A DNA stretch of 6,539 nt from Nitrospinota bacterium (GTDB taxonomy: Bacteria; Nitrospinota; Nitrospinia; UBA9942), in assembly GCA_003489165.1 (NCBI GenBank), contig DNJG01000042.1, forward strand, positions 1 through 6,539. The letters run 5' to 3'. Under the pieces are notes generated by a model. That model had not been told where the DNA came from. It saw only the letters and a program-made list of their open reading frames with translations, and searched no databases. Both the position numbers and the translations under genes were made by a program. Below, one piece after another: positions 1 through 4,966 of this stretch (its first letter is position 1; every line of letters begins with the position of its first letter).

Positions 1-408
1 TGTTACCCAGTTCAATTCCCTTGGATTTTTATATATGCCGTGAAAATATATCTTTCCCATGTGTATAAAGACAGTTATTATCATAATATTCGCACCCCAG
101 TGATGAAGCCCCCTTATAAGCCATCCAAATGAGACATTGTTTGTAATATGAATTACACTGTCATAAGCCTGTGCTGTTGTCGGGACATAATATATAAGTA
201 AAAGTATCCCTGTTATGACCTGAAGGGTAAAAATAAAAAATGTTATCCCTCCAAAACATGAGAAAATACCAAGGTGCGAGGGTGCCAATTTATAAAATAC
301 CTCTAAATCAAGTATCTCTCTAATCCCAAGGCGATTCTCAACAAAGTTATACATGGATATAAGAAATCTGTTGCGAATCAATATTGGCCCTAATTTAAGC
401 TCATTCAT
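1..408 (-). CDS. petB: Cytochrome b (b6-type) of a quinol:cytochrome c oxidoreductase, N-terminal part
   Basis: This is the membrane subunit that oxidises and reduces quinol through two b hemes. Only the first 136 residues are in the window; the frame is open at base 1, so the C-terminal part lies outside. Residues 37-136 read as the classic N-terminal region: IFSCFGGITFF (48-58), Q63 and G67 of helix A, then FGWLIRGLHHW (94-104) and FIHMGKIYFHG (114-124) of helix B, then the PRELNWVT loop. His102 and His116 are 14 residues apart, as expected for the axial ligands of the two b hemes. Cys51 aligns with the cysteine that covalently binds heme c_n (c_i) in cytochrome b6f. Mitochondrial-type cytochrome b lacks this cysteine. 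The start ATG lies 2 bases after the Rieske stop, with a GAGAGG ribosome site at 416-421 inside the end of the Rieske gene, so the two are translationally linked. Whether it is a split b6 (with separate subunit IV) or a full-length cytochrome b cannot be seen here. Confidence 0.95.
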   Translation of the reverse strand, partial: MNELKLGPILIRNRFLISMYNFVENRLGIREILDLEVFYKLAPSHLGIFSCFGGITFFIFTLQVITGILLLIYYVPTTAQAYDSVIHITNNVSFGWLIRGLHHWGANIMIITVFIHMGKIYFHGIYKNPRELNWVT

Positions 409-410
409 TT

Positions 411-872
411 TTATGCCTCTCTTATCAGTATCCTGTCCTCCTCTACAGCCGCCTTGTATGCAGGAAGTGGTTTTGGAGCAGGACCGCCAAGGACATTCCC
501 ATACAAATCAAATCTTGCGGCATGACACGGACATAACAATTCCTTTGCATCCTCATGCCATTTAACTATACATCCAAGATGTGTGCAGACAGCCGATAGG
601 GCATAGACCTCATTCTCTTTAAGCCTCACTACAATTGTCGGCCTGTTTTTATATCTCACAAGTTTCGCTGAACCAACAGAGACATCATCGGCTGATATAA
701 AGAATGTTTCCCCTCCTTCAGTCCCTTTTGTGGAATCTGCAGGCAGCAGATACTTTATTACAGGATAGAGAGCCCCGCCGATGGCAACAGCAAAGGAGAT
801 AAAGATTGATAAGTTTAAGAAAGACCTCCTGTCTTTACCTGATACTTCCTCTTTTATTATTTCATCTGACAT
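411..872 (-). CDS. petC: Rieske [2Fe-2S] iron-sulfur protein of the cytochrome b complex
   Basis: This membrane-anchored protein passes one electron from quinol to a cytochrome c. It has 153 residues, normal for bacterial Rieske subunits. Order: a short charged N-terminus, a twin-arginine motif DRRSFLN (14-20), a hydrophobic span (about 21-43) that is probably an uncleaved Tat anchor, then the cluster domain. Box 1 is CTHLGC (96-101) and box 2 is CPCH (114-117). The cluster ligands are C96, H98, C114 and H117, and C101/C116 would form the disulfide. GGPAPKPLP (129-137) is the usual proline loop. The residues after box 2 are A118-A119-R120-F121, not G-S-x-Y, so both hydrogen-bond donors of high-potential Rieske proteins are missing. 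An in-frame ATG at 902 would add 10 residues, but the start at 872 has a much better ribosome site and avoids a 23-base overlap with the upstream gene. It lies 7 bases after the cytochrome c gene and 2 bases before cytochrome b. Confidence 0.96.
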   Translation of the reverse strand: MSDEIIKEEVSGKDRRSFLNLSIFISFAVAIGGALYPVIKYLLPADSTKGTEGGETFFISADDVSVGSAKLVRYKNRPTIVVRLKENEVYALSAVCTHLGCIVKWHEDAKELLCPCHAARFDLYGNVLGGPAPKPLPAYKAAVEEDRILIREA

Positions 873-877
873 GTCTT

Positions 878-886
878 CCTCACCTT
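878..886 (-). promoter_or_regulatory. Shine-Dalgarno site that fixes the Rieske start
   Basis: Read on the minus strand the site is AAGGTGAGG, 5 bases before the ATG at 872. It overlaps the TGA stop (880-882) of the upstream cytochrome gene, an arrangement typical of translational coupling. The competing ATG at 902 has no comparable site, which is the reason for annotating the shorter Rieske protein. Confidence 0.75.
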
Positions 887-2031
887 GAAACAACCTTCTC
901 ATCCCTGTTCATCTCTATCTTCATCTCAGTCTCCTGAAGGAGGAGCGGTTTATATAGATAGTCAACCCATGCTGAAACTGTTACGTCCATGCTTTCAGGG
1001 ATACTGAATATAAACTCCTCAATCCTGACCTCTTTTGGGCTTATGCGGTTATCCTTGATAATAGAAACCCCTCTCCCAAGCATTATCTCGCTATCCTTAA
1101 CTAATTCCTTTCCATCTTTCCCGATAATAATCTTTTCATATAGCCTCTTCTCGCTATAAACTTTATTTTTAGGAGTCCTCACCTCACAGTTGAGTATCAA
1201 TTTTCTTGTAGGCATACCTGTAGGAACCATATGCCCCGACCCTGCATTCTCAATACTGACAGTCACAGAAAATTTATCCTTTATCCTCTTTGTCTCTTTT
1301 ATCTTCACCTGCAATACCTTTTTCAATTGAACTATTGAATGCCCCCCCTGGAGATTATGGTCATTGATATATCTCATCTCCTTTGAGGTTGAAGCCTTTG
1401 CCACTTCCCCTTCAATCTTCGGCATATGGCATTCCTGACACTGTTTCCCCTCTTCTGCATAAGAACTCCCCTTCCATTCAGAATATGTCCCCATTATACT
1501 CAATCCATTATCACTTACATACTCATGACACGAGGCGCATAGTTCCGAGCTTAGATGCAATTTCGAATATTCCACCTTATGCTCCTTTACCTCTCCCCCC
1601 TTTAACGGTCCCCTCTTTATCAAACTAATATCCCTTATAAAAGGGTCTTTCTTATCATTCAGGTTTACACCTTTCAGAGTATGGCAGAAGTCACAGCTTA
1701 CACCCTCGTTAGCAATCTTACCTGAAAGTTCGTAGTCCTTTGTTACAATGGTAGTAGGGGAATGGCACTTAAGGCATAGGATTTTTGCCTCTCCTCCGCT
1801 CATTGTATAAGCCTCAATATATGATGTATAAAATATAGGGTCTTTTACAGCAAGTGCATGGACAGAATCATTCCATTTGTTATATATATCCTGATGACAC
1901 TCGGCACAGAGTTCGCTGGAATTATACTCATTGTTTTTAAGCTGGACTTTATTGTCCTTACTGAAGGCTGATATATCCGCTGAGTAAAGAAGGGCAGAGA
2001 TTAGAACTGAATAAAGTATTCCTTTATACAT
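880..2031 (-). CDS. Secreted pentaheme cytochrome c, cytochrome c554-like
   Basis: This 383-residue protein should carry electrons outside the membrane, probably as the acceptor for the Rieske protein encoded next. It has an N-terminal signal peptide (K3, hydrophobic core about 4-20, likely cleavage after the ISA at 20-22). Five heme-binding CXXCH motifs follow: CAECH (42-46), CLKCH (86-90), CDFCH (113-117), CASCH (165-169) and CQECH (198-202). H58, H151, H159, H225 and H231 are candidate distal ligands. After residue 235 there are no more heme motifs. The C-terminal 150 residues look like a beta-rich domain with the motif GHMVPTG (266-272), which I associate with c554-type multiheme cytochromes. 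No second membrane span is evident near the C-terminus, so the protein is probably periplasmic or held by the complex. It is first in the operon, behind the promoter at 2056-2084. No Shine-Dalgarno sequence is visible before its ATG. The exact family name and its direct partner are inferred. Confidence 0.9.
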   Translation of the reverse strand: MYKGILYSVLISALLYSADISAFSKDNKVQLKNNEYNSSELCAECHQDIYNKWNDSVHALAVKDPIFYTSYIEAYTMSGGEAKILCLKCHSPTTIVTKDYELSGKIANEGVSCDFCHTLKGVNLNDKKDPFIRDISLIKRGPLKGGEVKEHKVEYSKLHLSSELCASCHEYVSDNGLSIMGTYSEWKGSSYAEEGKQCQECHMPKIEGEVAKASTSKEMRYINDHNLQGGHSIVQLKKVLQVKIKETKRIKDKFSVTVSIENAGSGHMVPTGMPTRKLILNCEVRTPKNKVYSEKRLYEKIIIGKDGKELVKDSEIMLGRGVSIIKDNRISPKEVRIEEFIFSIPESMDVTVSAWVDYLYKPLLLQETEMKIEMNRDEKVVSR

Positions 2032-2055
2032 ATGATATATGATAAATTTTACATA

Positions 2056-2084
2056 ATGCTACTATGGTAAAAGGGGTATGTCAA
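2056..2084 (-). promoter_or_regulatory. Predicted sigma70-type promoter of the cytochrome/Rieske/cytochrome b operon
   Basis: On the minus strand a perfect -35 box TTGACA (2079-2084) is followed, after exactly 17 bases, by TAGCAT (2056-2061), which matches 4 of 6 positions of TATAAT. Transcription would begin near 2049, giving a leader of about 18 bases before the cytochrome ATG at 2031. It lies in the 93-base divergent region shared with polX. I found no equally good promoter facing polX. Confidence 0.5.
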
Positions 2085-2124
2085 ACTTAAATCAGTGTCA
2101 GCAGTGGTTAAAAAGTATTTTTAA

Positions 2125-3831
2125 ATGAAAAATCTTGAGATAGCACAGATTTTTGAGAGGATAGCGGATATTCTGGAGTTTAAAGGCGAGAACAGATTTA
2201 AGATAAATGCCTACAGAAAAGCATCCAGAATAATCGGGAGTATTAGTGAAGATATTGAGCATCTCCATAAGGAGAATAGGCTGATGGAGATTCCTGGTGT
2301 CGGGAGTGGTATTGCCGAGAAGATTTCAGAATATCTTGATACCGGGAAGATGACAAAATATGAAGAGACAATGAAAGGTATTGAAGAGGGGCTTATAAAA
2401 CTCATGGACATATCTGGTATAGGCCCAAGCACTTTGAGAACAATTCATAAAGAACTTGGGATAAAAGATGTGGACGGACTTGAAAAGGCGGCATCAGAAG
2501 GGAAACTGCAAGTCCTCAAAGGTATGGGTGAGAAGAAGGAGGAGAATATCCTGAGGGGTATAAGGTTATTCAGAGAGAGCCAGAAGAGAATCTCTATAGG
2601 CAATGCCCTCCCATTGGTAAAGGAAATCATAGGGTCTCTCAAGAAAAAGACAGGTATTAAAGAGATAGAGGCGGCAGGTTCATTAAGAAGGATGAAAGAG
2701 ACTGTCGGCGATATTGATATACTGGCAGGCGGTTCAAATGGGAAAGAGATTATATCTGCCTTTGTAACCCTCCCTATTGTAAGAGAGGTTCTATCATCAG
2801 GCGAGACAAAGGGGAGTATTATTGCAGAGGGCAATATTCAGGTTGATTTAAGGGTTGTTGAGAAGGAGTCATTTGGTGCGGCTCTCCAGTATTTCACAGG
2901 CTCAAAACTCCACAATATCCATTTAAGAGATATGGCGAAGAGGGTTGGTTTAAAGATAAATGAATACGGAATATTCAAAGGCGATAAAAAGATTGGCGGT
3001 GAGAAGGAGGAAGATATGTATTCTGAACTCGGACTTCTCTGGATTCCTCCTGAATTGAGAGAGGATAGAGGGGAGATTGAGGCGGCAAAAGAAAAAAGGC
3101 TGCCAAATCTTGTAACCATGAAAGACATAAAGGGGGATTTCCATGTCCACTCAAACTGGAGTGACGGGGCTGAACCTATAGAAGAGGTTGCAGAAAAGGC
3201 AAAGTCATTAGGGTATCAATATATCGCAATTACAGACCACTCAAAGTCAACAAAGATTGCCAATGGGCTTACAGAGGAGAGGTTATCAAAACAGATAAAG
3301 GAGATAAGGGAGTTAAACAAAAGAATAAAAGGGATAAAGATACTGGCAGGGAGTGAGGTAGATATAAAAACGGATGGGGCGCTTGATTTCCCTGAAAAAT
3401 TACTAAAAGAACTTGATATTGTAGTTGCATCTATCCATATCGGATTTAAAGAGGATGAGGAGACAATCACAAACAGGATTATATCAGCAATGAGAAACCC
3501 TTATGTGAATATAATAGCCCACCCTACAGGAAGGCTCATAAGCAGCCGGGAGCCGTATAAACTGAATATGAAAAGGATGTTTGAAGCGGCAGTTGAGACA
3601 GGGACGGCAATTGAGATAAATGCATTCTATGACCGTCTTGATTTAAACGATGTCCACTGCCAGATGGCGAAGGAAATGGGTGTGAAGATGGCAATAGGAA
3701 CGGATGCCCATCATATCAGCCAGCTATCAATGATAGGATATGGTATAAGTGTGGCAAGGAGGGGATGGCTTGAAAAAAAGGATTTAATCAATACAATGAG
3801 CTGCACTGAATTAATGAAGTGGCTTGGTTAA
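2125..3831 (+). CDS. polX: DNA polymerase/3'-5' exonuclease PolX (family X polymerase with PHP domain)
   Basis: This cytoplasmic repair enzyme fills short gaps in DNA, as in base excision repair; bacterial PolX also has Mn-dependent 3'-5' exonuclease and end-cleaning activity in its PHP domain. At 568 residues it matches the usual length of about 570. Order: 8-kDa-like N-terminal domain (1-80) with helix-hairpin-helix IPGVGSG (56-62); a second hairpin ISGIGPS (96-102); a third hairpin-like LKGMGEK (131-137); polymerase palm with GSLRR (185-189) and metal-binding D196, D198 and D241; then the PHP domain from about 336. All expected PHP metal ligands are present: H340 and H342 in DFHVHSNWSDG, H372 in TDH, E411, H438, H466 in AHPTGR, and D527 and H529 in GTDAHH. 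Both active sites therefore look functional. The start is the first ATG and gives the family's typical N-terminus (KNLEIAQIFERIADILE), though no ribosome site is visible before it. The gene is divergent from the respiratory operon and its stop overlaps that of the small convergent gene at 3828-3938. Confidence 0.97.
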   Translation: MKNLEIAQIFERIADILEFKGENRFKINAYRKASRIIGSISEDIEHLHKENRLMEIPGVGSGIAEKISEYLDTGKMTKYEETMKGIEEGLIKLMDISGIGPSTLRTIHKELGIKDVDGLEKAASEGKLQVLKGMGEKKEENILRGIRLFRESQKRISIGNALPLVKEIIGSLKKKTGIKEIEAAGSLRRMKETVGDIDILAGGSNGKEIISAFVTLPIVREVLSSGETKGSIIAEGNIQVDLRVVEKESFGAALQYFTGSKLHNIHLRDMAKRVGLKINEYGIFKGDKKIGGEKEEDMYSELGLLWIPPELREDRGEIEAAKEKRLPNLVTMKDIKGDFHVHSNWSDGAEPIEEVAEKAKSLGYQYIAITDHSKSTKIANGLTEERLSKQIKEIRELNKRIKGIKILAGSEVDIKTDGALDFPEKLLKELDIVVASIHIGFKEDEETITNRIISAMRNPYVNIIAHPTGRLISSREPYKLNMKRMFEAAVETGTAIEINAFYDRLDLNDVHCQMAKEMGVKMAIGTDAHHISQLSMIGYGISVARRGWLEKKDLINTMSCTELMKWLG

Positions 3832-3938
3832 TGCGAAAAATAGTAGTATAGTAAAAGCGCTATTACTATAAGATTAACCGCCATCCCTATATGAATAATA
3901 TAATCAAGTGGAGCCAGTTTCTTTTTTTCTTTTTGCAT
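3828..3938 (-). CDS. Small single-span membrane protein, 36 residues, function unknown
   Basis: I do not recognise a family. The frame runs from ATG at 3938 to TAA at 3828-3830. Its first 13 residues are basic and polar (QKEKKK, then LAPLDY); residues 14-33 form one hydrophobic segment ending in LLLYYYFSH. A lysine-rich N-terminus before a single span predicts the N-terminus in the cytoplasm. Support for a real gene: it fills most of the gap between polX and the permease gene, a near-consensus promoter (3961-3989) points at it with a leader of about 16 bases, and its peptide is a well-formed membrane helix and not random coding. A weak AGGA ribosome site (3950-3953) lies 11 bases before the ATG, which is longer than ideal. 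Its stop overlaps the polX stop (3829-3831) tail to tail. It stands alone on its strand. It could be a small subunit or regulator of a membrane complex, but nothing nearby says which. Confidence 0.6.
   Translation of the reverse strand: MQKEKKKLAPLDYIIHIGMAVNLIVIALLLYYYFSH
3847..3870. repeat. Perfect 8-bp inverted repeat inside the small membrane gene
   Basis: TATAGTAA (3847-3854) and TTACTATA (3863-3870) are exact reverse complements around an 8-base loop. It begins 15 bases after the polX stop. On the plus strand no T run follows. On the minus strand a TTTTT run appears about 8 bases past the stem, still inside the small gene. The stem is AT-rich and weak, so a role as terminator in either direction is doubtful. 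Confidence 0.3.
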
Positions 3939-3960
3939 AGGTATTAAATTCCTATTTGTT

Positions 3961-3989
3961 ATTATTAAACACTAAGTATCAATTGTCAA
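3961..3989 (-). promoter_or_regulatory. Near-consensus sigma70-type promoter for the small membrane gene
   Basis: On the minus strand TTGACA (3984-3989, 6 of 6) is separated by 17 bases from AATAAT (3961-3966, 5 of 6). The predicted start of transcription is near 3954, some 16 bases before the ATG at 3938. This is the best promoter match in the window. It overlaps the region directly upstream of the permease gene on the other strand. Confidence 0.6.
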
Positions 3990-3995
3990 ATTAGT
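3971..3995. promoter_or_regulatory. Imperfect dyad upstream of the metal permease gene, possible operator
   Basis: ACTAA (3971-3975) and TTAGT (3991-3995) form short inverted arms around the palindrome CAATTG (3980-3985). The dyad ends 4 bases before the permease ATG and overlaps the -35 box of the promoter that faces the other way. A metal-responsive repressor site would be plausible here, but the arms are short, the region is AT-rich, and the sequence matches no operator I know. Chance remains a good explanation. Confidence 0.2.
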
Positions 3996-3999
3996 TTAT

Positions 4000-4665
4000 A
4001 TGCATATTCCGGATGGTTTTGTAAACGGAACAATAAATCTTGCAGGTTTTGGTGCCTCGGCTATCTGCTGTAGTTATTCAATCCGTAAAATAAACAGGAC
4101 AATGGATGAGAGGCATATACCACTCCTTGGAGTAACCTCTGCATTTATATTCGCAGCACAGATGATTAACTTCCCCATTGCCGGAGGGACAAGCGGGCAT
4201 TTTCTCGGAGCTCTCATGGCAGCTATATTGATGGGACCATGGGCATCGTGTCTGATTATGTCGCTTGTTCTCACAATCCAGTGTCTCGGTTTCGCAGATG
4301 GAGGGATTACAGCCCTTGGGACGAACATTTTTAATATGGGTATCATAGGCGGTGTATTCAGCTACTATATCTTTATATTTTTAAAGGCAATCCTTCCGAA
4401 AAACAGGGGGGGCTTTCTAACATCTTCTGCCATTGCCTCATGGTTCTCTGTTGTGGCATCATCCGCATTTTGTGCAATTGAGCTTGGCTTATCAGGGACA
4501 GCACCCTTAAAAATTATCCTCCCTGCAATGTTAGGTGTTCATACAGTAATAGGTATTGGCGAGGCGATTGTTACAACTGCAGTATTATCTTCTGTCCTTG
4601 CCGCAAGAAGTGATTTAATCATATCCATGAAACAAGTTCAGGGCAAGCAATGGAAAGAGGTTTAG
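4000..4665 (+). CDS. Energy-coupling-factor Co2+/Ni2+ transporter permease, CbiM/NikM family
   Basis: This is the substrate-binding membrane component (S component) of an ECF-type importer for cobalt or nickel. It has 221 residues, as usual for the family, and about seven hydrophobic segments. It begins MHIPDGF. In the structurally known NikM the metal is held by the free N-terminal amine, His2 and His67; both histidines are present here (H67 in GGTSGH, 62-67), which also fixes the start at 4000. Further family signatures are NFPIAGG (57-63), FADGGITALG (98-107), NIFNMG (109-114) and GVHTVIGIGEA (179-189). An MHIPDG start is more common in NikM-like members than the MHIMEG of classical CbiM, but this does not settle cobalt against nickel, so no symbol is given. 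No ribosome site is visible before the ATG, and there is no room or signature for a cobalamin riboswitch. A PDGLE-domain gene follows at once; genes for the Q and O (ATPase) components do not. Confidence 0.93.
   Translation: MHIPDGFVNGTINLAGFGASAICCSYSIRKINRTMDERHIPLLGVTSAFIFAAQMINFPIAGGTSGHFLGALMAAILMGPWASCLIMSLVLTIQCLGFADGGITALGTNIFNMGIIGGVFSYYIFIFLKAILPKNRGGFLTSSAIASWFSVVASSAFCAIELGLSGTAPLKIILPAMLGVHTVIGIGEAIVTTAVLSSVLAARSDLIISMKQVQGKQWKEV
4654..4660 (+). promoter_or_regulatory. Shine-Dalgarno site that decides the PDGLE-protein start
   Basis: AAAGAGG lies 7 bases before the ATG at 4668 and inside the last codons of the permease gene. The earlier in-frame ATG at 4650 has only AGGG ahead of it and would overlap the permease gene by 16 bases, so the later start is preferred. 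Confidence 0.6.
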
Positions 4666-4667
4666 GA

Positions 4668-4958
4668 ATGGAGAGGGGGTTCAGGCTGTTCATATTTATA
4701 TCTTTAGCAATAGCAATAATATTAGCCGTTTTCATATCCCCATTTGCCTCTAACTCTCCTGACGGGCTTGAGAAAGTGGCAGAGGATAGGGGCTTTCTCA
4801 ATATGGCAAAAAGTGTATGGAGATACTCCCCATTTTCTGATTATTCTATAACTGGCATAGAAAATAACTATATCTCCACAGGGCTATCAGGTATAATCGG
4901 AATTGTAATAGTATTTATTATAACTTTAATTTTGGCGAAAAAGATAATTGCAAAGTAA
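4668..4958 (+). CDS. PDGLE-domain membrane protein, CbiN/NikN-like partner of the metal permease
   Basis: This 96-residue protein has two predicted membrane spans (about 6-26 and 72-91) joined by an extracytoplasmic loop. The loop begins SPFASNSPDGLEKVAEDRGF (24-43), with the PDGLE motif at 31-35, and continues with SPFSDY (54-59), the typical second half of the domain. Proteins of this family accompany or are fused to CbiM/NikM and fill the place of CbiN/NikN, the small accessory subunit needed for metal loading. The gene starts 2 bases after the permease stop. An alternative ATG at 4650 would add MERGLG in front of MERGF; that nearly duplicated start is discussed separately. Assignment to the domain family is secure; which metal it serves is not. 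Confidence 0.88.
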   Translation: MERGFRLFIFISLAIAIILAVFISPFASNSPDGLEKVAEDRGFLNMAKSVWRYSPFSDYSITGIENNYISTGLSGIIGIVIVFIITLILAKKIIAK

Positions 4959-4966
4959 AGAGGAAA

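Noticed and set aside
353..565. Plus-strand open frame of 70 codons
   Set aside because: It is antisense to the Rieske gene and the start of cytochrome b, both with unmistakable family motifs. Its protein shows no domain-like pattern.
873..902. Longer Rieske start at the ATG at 902
   Set aside because: It overlaps the upstream cytochrome gene by 23 bases and has no good ribosome site, while the ATG at 872 is preceded by AAGGTGAGG at 5 bases.
2085..2124. Plus-strand promoter for polX
   Set aside because: No pair of -35 and -10 boxes at acceptable spacing was convincing, and nothing here compares with the promoters on the minus strand.
2211..3470. Several minus-strand open frames opposite polX
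   Set aside because: They are shadows of a purine-rich coding strand, giving Ser/Ile/Phe-rich translations without motifs. polX is complete and intact on the other strand.
3847..3870. Rho-independent terminator for polX at the inverted repeat
   Set aside because: The stem is 8 bp and mostly A/T, and no T run follows on the plus strand, so it is listed only as an inverted repeat.
3832..3999. Cobalamin or other metal riboswitch before the permease gene
   Set aside because: The gap is only 168 bases, most of it taken up by the small minus-strand gene. I see no B12-box-like element and no strong structured leader.
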